DNA of 17,737 bases, taken from JADJPL01 sp964607915 (GTDB taxonomy: Bacteria; Bacteroidota; Bacteroidia; Chitinophagales; Saprospiraceae). The position numbers and the translations under genes are program-made. The stretch spans positions 1 through 17,737 of the forward strand of contig CAZSMU010000076.1 of NCBI GenBank assembly GCA_964607915.1. Direction: 5' to 3'. Under the pieces are notes generated by a model. That model did no database searches. It worked only from the letters and a program-made list of their open reading frames with translations, and was not told where the DNA came from. This document shows, in pieces, positions 9,113-16,154 of this stretch; positions within the stretch are counted from its first letter, which is position 1, and each line of letters opens with the position of its first letter.

Positions 9113-9898
9113 CTAATTCCCACCCGTTTCCAGGAAAAATTTGTCCTGATCCGCCAGGAAATGGAACTTTTTCTGAAACTCCATTTGCATATCCGGCTGC
9201 AAAAGAGTTGTAAACACCGTGTTGCAATTGGAAAAACGGGCGATTACTTGCCCCTCATAGTCAATGAGGGCAGAATCCCCCGAGTAGGAGTGCCCATTGC
9301 CGTCCTCCCCAATCCGGTTGACGCCCAGGGTATAGACCTGGTTTTCTATGGCGCGGGCGATGAGCAGTTGGCTCCAGGCGTAGCTGCGGCGGGCGGGGAA
9401 ATTGGCCACGTAGATCAATAAGTCGTATGCGTGGTCGTTGCGGCTCCAAACGGGGAAGCGGAGGTCATAGCATACCAGCGGGCATATCCGCCAGCCTTTC
9501 CAGTGGGCGATGAGGCGCTGGTCGCCAGCCCGATAATGCCGATGCTCACCGGCCAGGGTAAAGAGATGCCGCTTGTCGTACCAGCACATTTCCCCGTTGG
9601 GGTACATCCATATCAGGCGGTTGTAGTAGCGTCCCTCATCCCGGATGACGAGGCTACCGGTCAGTACCGCCCCGGTCAGGGCTGCCTGCTCTTGCATCCA
9701 AACGACGCTTGGGCCGTCCATTTCCTCGGCTACCCCCTGCGGGGCCATCGTAAAACCCGTCGTGAACATTTCGGGGAGGACAATCAAATCCGTGGTGCCG
9801 GCCAGGGGAGCAATCAGGGCAGAAAATTCCCGCAGGTTAGCGTCCCGATTCTCCCAGCACAAGGCTTGCTGTATCAAAGTTACGCGCAAAGGTTCCAT
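9113..9898 (-). CDS. yafV: Omega-amidase of the YafV type (nitrilase superfamily)
   Basis: 261 aa from ATG 9898. The nitrilase-superfamily triad is complete: Glu43 in VLPEMFTTGF, Lys109 in YDKRHLF and Cys143 in LVCYDLRFPVWSRN. The long matches to E. coli YafV as I recall it (YDKRHLF, GWRI-PLVCYDLRFPVWSRN, ARAIENQ, NR-G-DGNG) make the subfamily call strong. YafV hydrolyses alpha-ketoglutaramate and alpha-ketosuccinamate to the 2-oxo acid and ammonia, repairing products of glutamine or asparagine transamination. The frame is open to 9925, but that extension runs into an inverted repeat and lacks conservation, so Met at 9898 is preferred. It starts 301 bp after the rplY stop and ends 57 bp before the NlpC gene, and is probably its own transcription unit. 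Confidence 0.92.
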   Translation of the reverse strand: MEPLRVTLIQQALCWENRDANLREFSALIAPLAGTTDLIVLPEMFTTGFTMAPQGVAEEMDGPSVVWMQEQAALTGAVLTGSLVIRDEGRYYNRLIWMYPNGEMCWYDKRHLFTLAGEHRHYRAGDQRLIAHWKGWRICPLVCYDLRFPVWSRNDHAYDLLIYVANFPARRSYAWSQLLIARAIENQVYTLGVNRIGEDGNGHSYSGDSALIDYEGQVIARFSNCNTVFTTLLQPDMQMEFQKKFHFLADQDKFFLETGGN

Positions 9899-10199
9899 AG
9901 AGAGGCATACATACAAATATTCCATCGAAGGCCCGCTTGTGGCTGCGATGGAATATTTGGAAGGTATATAAAAGAAACGTATTGCGAAGGGAGTGCAAGG
10001 GGTGAAGAGGGTTATTCCTTATCACATACCTTGTCCTTGCTGATGCGGAAGTACCGTATTTCTAGAGCCTGCCGTCATACGGAAAGAAGGCCGTCATTTT
10101 TAGGCTTGGCTATCTCTTTTGTAAAGAACCAAAGAGCATGACCGACTAAAGACCAGCAAGATAATAAATGACCTTTCTCGACCTTTGGACGAAAGCAGA
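9899..10199. other. 301-bp intergenic region without a gene
   Basis: No credible reading frame, tRNA or rRNA lies here; the frames crossing it are antisense shadows of the neighbours. It holds a 14-bp perfect inverted repeat next to yafV (listed separately). It also holds two weaker ones: CCGTAT/ATACGG around 10053-10082 and CTCTTT/AAAGAG around 10114-10137. GCCGTCAT occurs twice, at about 10070 and 10090. None is followed by a clear T-run, so an intrinsic terminator for rplY is not established. Confidence 0.5.
9914..9959. repeat. 14-bp perfect inverted repeat upstream of yafV
   Basis: CAAATATTCCATCG at 9914-9927 is repeated exactly in reverse complement at 9946-9959, with an 18-nt loop that can pair a little further (GCC/GGC). 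It ends 15 bp upstream of the chosen yafV start. On the minus strand its distal arm holds AATATTTG, one base from the -7 consensus. There is no T-run on either strand, so a mRNA leader structure or an operator is more likely than a terminator. Confidence 0.6.
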
Positions 10200-10796
10200 T
10201 TATTTCTTCTTCTTCGTATCTTTTTCCGTAGCCGCTGCAGCGGAGCGCAGTGCGCGGGGAATTTCGATTACCGCGACCGGAATACCCGGAGCATTGACGA
10301 TTTCCACGCCGGGTCTCGGCTGGATATCGCGTACGCGCAGCGATTGGCCCAAATCGAGGTGGGAGATGTCCACATGTAGCTCCTGAACCATGTTCTCCGG
10401 AGTCGTCTTGATTTTGACGCGGCGCACACTCTGGATCAACTTACCCCCTGCCTTTACACCGGGGGAAGTACCTTTGAAGCGAACCGGTACCTCGACCTTG
10501 ATTGGTTGACCTTCCACCAACTGGAGGAAATCAATATGTACCAATTCGTTGCTCAGCGGATGCAGTTGGTAATCCTTTACGATGCACTTATACGTCGTAT
10601 CACCGAGGTGCAACTGCGCGATGACGAAGTCCGGTGTATAGATGATATGCTTGACTTCGCTGCCGGTAGTGGAAAAATGCACCACTTCTTTTGCGCTGTA
10701 GAGCACACAGGGAATCCTGCCGTCGTTGCGCAGGCTCTTGGAGGCTTTTTTGCCTAAATCCGTTCTGGAAAGGCCGTTGAAAGCAATAACACTCAT
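10200..10796 (-). CDS. rplY: 50S ribosomal protein L25/CTC (TL5 type)
   Basis: 198 aa. The protein binds 5S rRNA in the large ribosomal subunit. The N-terminal L25 domain covers about 1-95 (RTDLGKKASKSLRNDGRIPCVLY at the start, then the HIIYTPDF segment and the DYQLHPLSNELVHIDFLQL strand). The C-terminal TL5/CTC beta domain covers about 98-185 and ends in a Lys-rich tail. This two-domain length is normal for Bacteroidota. The frame is open to 10853, but a -7 promoter match covers 10851-10858, and the residues before Met 10796 do not resemble the family, so ATG 10796 is chosen. The gene stands alone rather than behind prs or pth. Confidence 0.95.
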   Translation of the reverse strand: MSVIAFNGLSRTDLGKKASKSLRNDGRIPCVLYSAKEVVHFSTTGSEVKHIIYTPDFVIAQLHLGDTTYKCIVKDYQLHPLSNELVHIDFLQLVEGQPIKVEVPVRFKGTSPGVKAGGKLIQSVRRVKIKTTPENMVQELHVDISHLDLGQSLRVRDIQPRPGVEIVNAPGIPVAVIEIPRALRSAAAATEKDTKKKK

Positions 10797-10850
10797 GGCG
10801 ATAAGGTCTTCTTCAGTAAGAGAAACTTCCAAACGCTTGGTTTGGGCACG

Positions 10851-10858
10851 CAAAGATA
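10851..10858 (-). promoter_or_regulatory. Candidate -7 promoter element of rplY
   Basis: TATCTTTG on the minus strand is an exact match to the Bacteroidota -7 consensus TAnnTTTG. It would start a transcript with a leader of about 45-50 nt before the rplY ATG. About 18 bp further upstream is TTTA, a near match to the -33 TTTG. Similar boxes arise by chance in AT-rich DNA, but position and strand fit. Confidence 0.5.
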
Positions 10859-10911
10859 GCTAATTATCGGATTCTGTAAATGTTTTTTTAAAAAAATATA
10901 TGTGGCGTCGT

Positions 10912-12243
10912 TTATCCGGCGCGGCGAATGGCTTCCTCGAGTACTTGGAGCCCTTCCCGGAGCTGCTCGTCCGTCATGACCACGGGGGGCAGCAAGCGGA
11001 TGCAGTTGCTGTACAAGCCCGCACGGATAAGGAGGATACCGTGGGCCACGGCATCGCGTATGATGGTGAGGGCCCGGTCGGGATCCGGGGTGCGGGCGGC
11101 TTTGTCTTTAACGAATTCGACCACCCGCATAGCGCCCAGGCCGCGCGTATCGCCGACCCAGGGGTAGCGCTCTGTCCAGGGGGCCATGATAGATTCCATC
11201 AAGCGCCCGACCTCGGCGGCGCGCTGCAGAAACGCCGGCGAAGAGAGTTGCCTGACGGCTTCGAGGGCGGCCACTGCAGCCATTGGGCTGCCCCCATATG
11301 TGCTGCCGATTCCGCCGAGATGGATACTGTCCATGATTTCTGCCCGACCGGTGGTGGCGCTGATGGGCATGCCAGCGCCGATGGACTTGGCGAGCACCAC
11401 CATATCGGGTACCACGCCGCTGTGCTCGATGGCACAGAACTTGCCAGTACGGCCCGACCCGCTCTGTATCTCATCGGCAATCATAATCGCTCCAGACCGG
11501 GTGCAAATCTCCCGTATTTTCTGCAGGAACGGGGCCGGGATAGGTATGAACCCGCCTTCCCCCAGAACCGGCTCAATGATGATCGCCGCCAGGGCATCGG
11601 GGTCCACCTGGGCAATCAGGGCGTGCTCCAACTGGGCTATGGCATGCTCGAGGTATTGCGCAGTGCTCATACCCGCCGGAACGCGGTACAGGTTGGGGGT
11701 TGGCAAGCGGTAGATGTCGCTCGACATACTGCCATAGCCCTTTTTGAACAGCCCGTACTTGCTGGTGAGCGACAGCGTCAAATGGGTGCGCCCGTGGTAG
11801 CTGCCCTCAAAGCAAATGATGCCCGGGCGCTTGGTGTAGTACCGGGCGATCTGGACCGCGTTCTCCACCGCCTCCGCGCCCGAACTGCCCAGAATGGTTT
11901 TTTTGGGAAAATCGCCCGGGGTCACCTGGTTGAGCAATTCCGCCAATTCGACGTAGGGCTCGAAGGTGGTGACCAATGAACAGGAGTGCAGGTATTTGTC
12001 CATCTGTGCGCGCATGGCTTCCACGACTGCCTCCGGCCGGTGCCCGAGGTTCATCATGCCAATGCCCCCGGCAAAATCGAGCAACTGGTTGCCGTCCACA
12101 TCCCAAACCAATCCACCCTGCGCCCGCTCGACGACGACCTCTGTGGATTTGGCTAACCCGGCAGGGGTCGCAGCGGCTCTTCGGGCCAGCATTTCTTTTG
12201 CTTTCGGCCCCGGGATGGGCGTGTGGAGCTGGATGTGTTTCAT
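10912..12243 (-). CDS. Class III aminotransferase, GabT-like (second copy)
   Basis: 443 aa from ATG 12243; a GTG three codons upstream is possible. Fold type I PLP enzyme with the class III pattern: SSGAEAVENAVQIAR at 120-134, YHGRTHLTLSLTSK at 149-162, IIEPVLGEGGF at 222-232, IADEIQSGSGRTGK at 255-268 with Asp257 for the PLP ring nitrogen, and the Schiff-base Lys286 in MVVLAKSIGAGMP. These segments follow E. coli GabT closely, including the Arg in YHGR and the Glu in IEPV that contact the substrate and cofactor. A GABA or other omega-amino acid to 2-oxoglutarate transaminase is the best call, but the class also holds ornithine, beta-alanine and acetylornithine enzymes. It lies downstream of the GNAT-ALDH-GabT operon on the same strand but is separated from it by a 388-bp spacer with a hairpin element, so it may be separately transcribed. 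Confidence 0.88.
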   Translation of the reverse strand: MKHIQLHTPIPGPKAKEMLARRAAATPAGLAKSTEVVVERAQGGLVWDVDGNQLLDFAGGIGMMNLGHRPEAVVEAMRAQMDKYLHSCSLVTTFEPYVELAELLNQVTPGDFPKKTILGSSGAEAVENAVQIARYYTKRPGIICFEGSYHGRTHLTLSLTSKYGLFKKGYGSMSSDIYRLPTPNLYRVPAGMSTAQYLEHAIAQLEHALIAQVDPDALAAIIIEPVLGEGGFIPIPAPFLQKIREICTRSGAIMIADEIQSGSGRTGKFCAIEHSGVVPDMVVLAKSIGAGMPISATTGRAEIMDSIHLGGIGSTYGGSPMAAVAALEAVRQLSSPAFLQRAAEVGRLMESIMAPWTERYPWVGDTRGLGAMRVVEFVKDKAARTPDPDRALTIIRDAVAHGILLIRAGLYSNCIRLLPPVVMTDEQLREGLQVLEEAIRRAG

Positions 12244-12271
12244 GGTTTGCACGTTGTGGTGTTTTTTTTAA

Positions 12272-12438
12272 TAGACTCGTTGTAAGGGGAATCATTGAGG
12301 GGTCAAAAAGGCCCTTTTTAGCCCACACTGTGCCTTTTTTCGGTCATATAGCCCGGCTATACTCCCTCAAAAAGCCTTCGTGTGGTCTAAAAACGACTCT
12401 TTTTTCCCTCCCCACTGACCCCTTACAACAAGTCCAAT
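12272..12438. repeat. Long inverted-repeat element, copy A
   Basis: The two halves of this 167-bp stretch are reverse complements of each other. The outer ends GACTCGTTGTAAGGGG (12274-12289) and CCCCTTACAACAAGTC (12419-12434) pair at 15 of 16 positions. The arms stay in register without gaps for 55 nt, to the block TTTTTAGCCCACAC pairing with GTGTGGTCTAAAAA at 13 of 14. The centre holds a small hairpin, TATAGC-CCG-GCTATA. No reading frame is present. The right arm, read on the minus strand, is alike to the repeat at 17661-17737 (32 of 41 positions by hand), so it is a dispersed family. A MITE-like or REP-like element is possible; no transposase is near. Confidence 0.8.
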
Positions 12439-12457
12439 AGACTCGTTGTAAGGGGTC
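12417..12457. repeat. 18-bp hairpin formed by element end and a third arm copy
   Basis: GACCCCTTACAACAAGTC (12417-12434) and GACTCGTTGTAAGGGGTC (12440-12457) are reverse complements with one mismatch, separated by the 5-nt loop CAATA. On the minus-strand RNA the mismatch becomes a G-U pair. The 20-bp AATAGACTCGTTGTAAGGGG at 12436-12455 is identical to 12270-12289, so the end sequence is present three times in alternating orientation. There is no convincing T-run after it on either strand. Confidence 0.75.
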
Positions 12458-12631
12458 CGTTTTCCCAAAGATTTTTTTGGAATTAAACCTTTTCAGGTTT
12501 TTAAAAAATGGATTTTTTTCAAAAAAACAGAATACTATTTTAAAAATACTAAATATTTTTGTGAAATTTATGCAAAAATTCTAAAAAATATTTGATTTCG
12601 GGGAAAAAATTTGTCTACAAAAATCTTTGCC
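12458..12631. other. AT-rich spacer upstream of gabT-like gene
   Basis: This 174-bp stretch between the GNAT stop and the repeat element is dominated by A and T runs, unlike the GC-richer genes beside it. It contains a short hairpin, AAACCT-TTTC-AGGTTT, at 12485-12500. TATTTTTG at 12554-12561 matches the -7 consensus on the plus strand, where no gene follows. No gene is visible. It may carry a promoter for the second aminotransferase, but no exact minus-strand -7 box was found. Confidence 0.4.
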
Positions 12632-13273
12632 TTACACGATTGCATCTGCTGGCATAGCCATGAGGACCCCCGCGTTGCCACAGGTGGGGTCGCTCAGGTA
12701 CTCCTCGATGAGCGCAAGGATGCGGAAGCCCATGCGGAGTTGTACGGACACGGTGGGATCGCTGACCTCCCCTCGCTTCACGGCATCAAAATAGTCGCGG
12801 ACAGAGGAGTAGCCGGAAGTGAGATACCCATTGAGCATACCGACGGTCATCTGTCCGTCCAGCCCCAGTTGGCACACGACGTGCTGCCGCTCGCGGTAGA
12901 GCAGCCTGGCGATGCCCAAGCCCCTGTATTCGGGCAAGACCGCCATGTCCATGCCGTACAACCAGTTGCCGTTCGGGTCGTGGCTGCGCATATAGCCGCT
13001 GTCGAATACTTCGGCGAAGCGGTGTGCGACGGGATGTGCCGGGTCGAATGTATACCGGATGCTCGAGGTGCTGGCGACGACGATATCGTCGGCCAGTACC
13101 ACCCACTGCCCTTCAGGGAAGAGCCCGACGTGGAAGGCGAAATGCTCGGCCTGCATGCGCTCCTCGGGCGCGAGGCTGGGAAAGACCGTTTCCTGGATAT
13201 AGGCCAGGCGCCCGGCATCGGCTATTTCAGACTGCCGGATTCGCAGCGTTGGCTTGGTGTGGGTTTCCTGCAT
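12632..13273 (-). CDS. GNAT-family N-acetyltransferase
   Basis: 213 aa. The acetyl-CoA site (motif A) is MDMAVLPEYRGLGIARLLY at about 108-126, with the Y-R-G-L-G-I-A pyrophosphate loop. The flanking marks FPEGQW at 52-57, SHDPNGNWLYG at 98-108, VRDYFDAVKRGEVSDPTVSVQL at 158-179 and the closing LIEEYL region resemble, from memory, the GNAT half of the GNAT/carbon-nitrogen-hydrolase fusion proteins; here the domain stands alone. The acetyl acceptor is unknown; an amine or amino acid of the surrounding aminotransferase pathway is a reasonable guess. It starts 9 bp after the ALDH stop, so it is the third gene of the GabT-ALDH-GNAT operon. The protein ends in a Met-Pro-Ala-rich tail. Confidence 0.88.
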   Translation of the reverse strand: MQETHTKPTLRIRQSEIADAGRLAYIQETVFPSLAPEERMQAEHFAFHVGLFPEGQWVVLADDIVVASTSSIRYTFDPAHPVAHRFAEVFDSGYMRSHDPNGNWLYGMDMAVLPEYRGLGIARLLYRERQHVVCQLGLDGQMTVGMLNGYLTSGYSSVRDYFDAVKRGEVSDPTVSVQLRMGFRILALIEEYLSDPTCGNAGVLMAMPADAIV

Positions 13274-13282
13274 TTAGACTTG

Positions 13283-14698
13283 TTAAAGACTTCCAATACT
13301 GATCAATTTTTTTTCCATGTATTCCAGCAGGCCTTCCGCCCCGGCTTCGTGCCCCATACCGCTTTGTTTCCACCCTCCGAAAGGGGCTTCCGTAGCCTGC
13401 GGCAGCCATTCGTTGATGCCGATGATACCGGCTTCCAGCCCTTCGGAGAAGAAAATAGACTTTTGCAGCGATTGGGTCAGCACGTAAGCTGCCAATCCGA
13501 AAGGGACGGCGTTGGCGAGGCGCAGGGCTTCGTCATCGCTTTCGTAAGGTGTCACGGTCATGACTGGCCCGAATACTTCGTCGTTGAGGAAGGGCTGTCC
13601 GGCAGGGGCTTCGATGAGGCAGGGGCGAAAAAAGTATCCGGGGCCCTCCTCGATATCGCCGCCACAGCGCACGAGGGCGCCTTCCTGTCGCGCCCGTTGT
13701 ACCCATGCCGCCACCTGTTGCCGATGGCGGGCGTGGATCAGGGGGCCCACCTGTGTTTCTGGATCCAGGCCATTGCCCAGGCGCAGGGCTTGTACTTGTC
13801 GAACCGCTTCTTCCACGAAAGCGGAGTAGATATCCCGGTGCACAAAGAAGCGCTGTGGGGCGATGCATACCTGTCCTGCATTGCGGAACTTGCCCTTGAC
13901 GCTTTCTGCGGCGGCTTGCACGGGAGACACATCCGGGCATACGATGACCGGCGCGTTGCCGCCCAGTTCGAGGGCGAGCCGGGTATGGGTACGGGATGCA
14001 CCGTTCATGAGGATACGCCCCACCTCGGTACTTCCGGTGAAGCTGATTTTGCGCACTTCGGGGCGCTCGAGGAACCGCTGTCCGCCGGCTACGGGGTCTC
14101 CGTGTACATAGTTGACCACGCCGGCGGGGGCACCGGCTTCGTGGAGCGCGGCGACGAGGTGCATGGCGGTCAGGGGCGTATATTCGGAGGTACGCGCTAC
14201 GAGGGTACACCCTGCCGCCAGGATGGCCGCCCAGCAGCGCGCCGGGTTGTAGGAGGGGAAGTTCCAGGCTGTGATAGCCCCTACGACGCCCATGGGCTGC
14301 CAGATGACCGACATGCGCTTATTGCCGCGCGACGAGGGTATCTGCCGTCCGTAGCTGCGCTTGCCCTCCTCGGCAAACCACTCGAAGAGGTTGGCGGCGA
14401 CCGCGCATTCGGCGCGGGCTTCCTCAAAAGGCTTGCCCGATTCGAGCACCATATCGCGGGCAATGACGTGCAAGTTCTGGCGGATATGGTCGGCGGCTTT
14501 TTTCAGGATGGCTGCCCGCTCGTAGGGGGTAGTGTGCCGCCAGGTAGCGAACGCGTCTGTTGCGGCGTCAATGGCCAGGTCGTAGTCGGCTGCGTCGCCA
14601 TAGGGAAGCTCGGCGATAGCCTCTTCGGTAGCGGGATTAGTCAAGGTGCGCATTCCGCCGGAGCGCGCGCCCGTCCAGGTCCCGTTGATATAGTTCAT
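13283..14698 (-). CDS. NAD(P)-dependent aldehyde dehydrogenase, succinate-semialdehyde type
   Basis: 471 aa from ATG 14698; an ATG two codons upstream (14704) is possible. ALDH-fold enzyme that would oxidise the semialdehyde made by the aminotransferase encoded just before it. Visible active-site parts: Asn146 in AITAWNFPSYNP, GSTEVG at 222-227 in the Rossmann fold, general base Glu244 in ELGGNAP, nucleophile Cys278 in GQVCIAPQRFFV, and the NDEVFGPV and NEWLPQATEAPFGGWKQSG segments typical of SSADH. At the cofactor-binding spot where most ALDHs have Lys-Pro-Ser-Glu, this one reads Arg169-Thr-Ser-Glu. The start codon overlaps the preceding aminotransferase stop as ATGA, indicating translational coupling. 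Succinate semialdehyde is the best substrate guess; glutarate or malonate semialdehyde are alternatives. Confidence 0.92.
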   Translation of the reverse strand: MNYINGTWTGARSGGMRTLTNPATEEAIAELPYGDAADYDLAIDAATDAFATWRHTTPYERAAILKKAADHIRQNLHVIARDMVLESGKPFEEARAECAVAANLFEWFAEEGKRSYGRQIPSSRGNKRMSVIWQPMGVVGAITAWNFPSYNPARCWAAILAAGCTLVARTSEYTPLTAMHLVAALHEAGAPAGVVNYVHGDPVAGGQRFLERPEVRKISFTGSTEVGRILMNGASRTHTRLALELGGNAPVIVCPDVSPVQAAAESVKGKFRNAGQVCIAPQRFFVHRDIYSAFVEEAVRQVQALRLGNGLDPETQVGPLIHARHRQQVAAWVQRARQEGALVRCGGDIEEGPGYFFRPCLIEAPAGQPFLNDEVFGPVMTVTPYESDDEALRLANAVPFGLAAYVLTQSLQKSIFFSEGLEAGIIGINEWLPQATEAPFGGWKQSGMGHEAGAEGLLEYMEKKLISIGSL

Positions 14699-16002
14699 GC
14701 GCATGGGGCGAGTTTTTCCAGGGCGTTTTCAATGATATCGAGCCCGCGTTCCAGGTGGGCTTCGCTGATGACGAGCGGGCTGAGCACGCGCACGTAGTTG
14801 CCCAGAACGCCGGCACTGATCAGGATGAGCCCCTCTTGGTTGGCGTATTGCAGGATTTGCTTCGTCAGCTCGGCAGCGGGCTGGCCGTCGGGCGTGCGCA
14901 ATTCGATGGACAACATGGCCCCCAGTCCGTGTACTGCGGCCACGGTATTCGGGAACCGCTGCTGCATGGCCTCGAAGCGGCGGCGCACGATGTGGCCCAC
15001 TTTTTGCCCCAGGGAGTTGATGTCGATTTCTTCCATGTAGCGGATAGTGGCTAAAGCGGCAGCGGCGCAGACGGGGTTGCCGGGGTACGTGCCGCCGATC
15101 GTAGCGGGGCCTGCCGCATCCATGACTTCTGCTTTTCCGATGACGCAGCCGATGGGCATACCGCTGCCCATGGATTTAGCCCAGGTGGAGAGGTCGGGCA
15201 CCACCCCATAGTGCTCGTAGGCAGCCCATTTACCGGTACGTCCGAAGCCGGACTGCACCTCGTCGAGGATGAGCAGGATGCCTTTTTCGTCGCAAACCCG
15301 GCGCAGCGCACTGAGGTAGGTCGGGGCTATGACGTGGAAGCCGCCCTCTCCCTGTACGGGCTCTACGATAACAGCCGCCACCTGGGAGGCCGCTACATGG
15401 GTCTGGAAAAAATGGTGCAGCAAGTCTATATGTTGCTGTGAAAAGGCCTCTTCGGAAACATCCGACCCTTCGCGGTAGTAGGGGAAGGGCAGCCGATAGA
15501 CTTCCGGTGCGAAGGGGCCGCAGTTGGCCTTATAGCCCACTTTAGAGGTCAGCGTCATAGCCATGAGGCTGCGCCCGTGGAAAGCGCTGTCGTAGCACAG
15601 AACGGCGGGGCGGCCCGTCGCCTGCCGTGCGATTTTGATGGCGTTTTCCACAGCTTCCGCTCCGGTGTTGACGAGCATGACCTTAGTCGAAGCACCGTGT
15701 GGGAACAGGTCGGCGAGCTTTTCGGCCAGGTTCAGATAGGCGTCGTACACGGCGATGTTGAAGCCTACATGGATGAGGCGCGCTGCCTGCTCCTGGATAG
15801 CAGCCACCACGGGTTCCGGGCAGTGGCCCGCGTTCAGCACCCCGATACCGCCGGCAAAGTCTATGAGCTCGCGGCCTTCGGCGTCATATACCAGTGCCCC
15901 CTTAGCTGATACGGCCGACGCCGGGCTGAAGATACCGATTCCTTTGGGGAGGATAGCTGCCCTGCGCCGGTACCAGGCTTCTGTTTTAGTCGTCTTTTCC
16001 AC
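14695..16002 (-). CDS. Class III aminotransferase, GabT-like (first copy)
   Basis: 435 aa from a GTG at 16002. PLP-dependent transaminase of the 4-aminobutyrate type. Pattern: FAGGIGVLNAGH at 49-60, NTGAEAVENAIKIAR at 112-126, FHGRSLMAMTLTSK at 141-154, VEPVQGEGGF at 213-222, LDEVQSGFGRTGK at 246-258 with Asp247, Schiff-base Lys276 in TWAKSMGSGMP, and GGTYPGNP at 303-310. E. coli GabT matches over its whole length. There is no ATG near the N-terminus: the frame is open to a TTG at 16044, but a -7 promoter match covers 16042-16049. The GTG gives a start of about the same distance from the RR-A-x-x-P-x-G motif as in E. coli, so GTG is chosen. First gene of the operon; its TGA overlaps the ALDH start. 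Identity to the copy at 10912-12243 is clearly partial, so they likely differ in substrate. Confidence 0.9.
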   Translation of the reverse strand: MEKTTKTEAWYRRRAAILPKGIGIFSPASAVSAKGALVYDAEGRELIDFAGGIGVLNAGHCPEPVVAAIQEQAARLIHVGFNIAVYDAYLNLAEKLADLFPHGASTKVMLVNTGAEAVENAIKIARQATGRPAVLCYDSAFHGRSLMAMTLTSKVGYKANCGPFAPEVYRLPFPYYREGSDVSEEAFSQQHIDLLHHFFQTHVAASQVAAVIVEPVQGEGGFHVIAPTYLSALRRVCDEKGILLILDEVQSGFGRTGKWAAYEHYGVVPDLSTWAKSMGSGMPIGCVIGKAEVMDAAGPATIGGTYPGNPVCAAAALATIRYMEEIDINSLGQKVGHIVRRRFEAMQQRFPNTVAAVHGLGAMLSIELRTPDGQPAAELTKQILQYANQEGLILISAGVLGNYVRVLSPLVISEAHLERGLDIIENALEKLAPCA

Positions 16003-16041
16003 AATCGGATTGATTTTTATGAAAAAACAAATCGCAACGCC

Positions 16042-16049
16042 CAAAAATA
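16042..16049 (-). promoter_or_regulatory. Candidate -7 promoter element of the GabT-ALDH-GNAT operon
   Basis: TATTTTTG on the minus strand is an exact TAnnTTTG match. It predicts a transcript start near 16035 and a leader of about 33 nt to the GTG at 16002. No TTTG is seen at the usual -33 distance. It would rule out the TTG start at 16044. Confidence 0.45.
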
Positions 16050-16125
16050 ATCGAATTCGTGGATTTCGGGGTGAATTGGCCTTTTATCCGGATTCTTTTG
16101 CCTCGAAAATATGGGCGAAAAACCG

Positions 16126-16133
16126 TACATTTG
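16126..16133 (+). promoter_or_regulatory. Candidate -7 promoter element of the AlbA_2 gene
   Basis: TACATTTG is an exact TAnnTTTG match on the plus strand. A TTTTG at 16096-16100 lies upstream, but the 25-bp spacing is longer than the usual 19-21. Transcription would start near 16140, only about 15 nt before the TTG chosen as start of the downstream gene. Confidence 0.45.
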
Positions 16134-16154
16134 GGCACCTTACATCGAATCTGC

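Noticed and set aside
9431..10141. A 236-codon plus-strand open frame across the yafV upstream spacer
   Set aside because: Over half of it is antisense to yafV, and the rest has no recognisable motif or ribosome binding site.
12554..12561. TATTTTTG, a plus-strand match to the -7 promoter consensus
   Set aside because: No plus-strand gene follows, and the surrounding DNA is so AT-rich that such matches are expected. It shows the limits of the other promoter calls.
13274..13298. TTAGACTTGTT followed by TTCCAATA, like the ends of the hairpin repeat family
   Set aside because: Most of it codes for the conserved ALDH C-terminus and its stop codon. No stem or interior of the element is present, so a chance likeness is simpler.
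12611..14797. A 728-codon open frame on the plus strand
   Set aside because: It lies fully antisense to the ALDH and GNAT genes, which have clear catalytic motifs. Its translation shows no domain and is rich in His and Gly as expected for an opposite-strand shadow.
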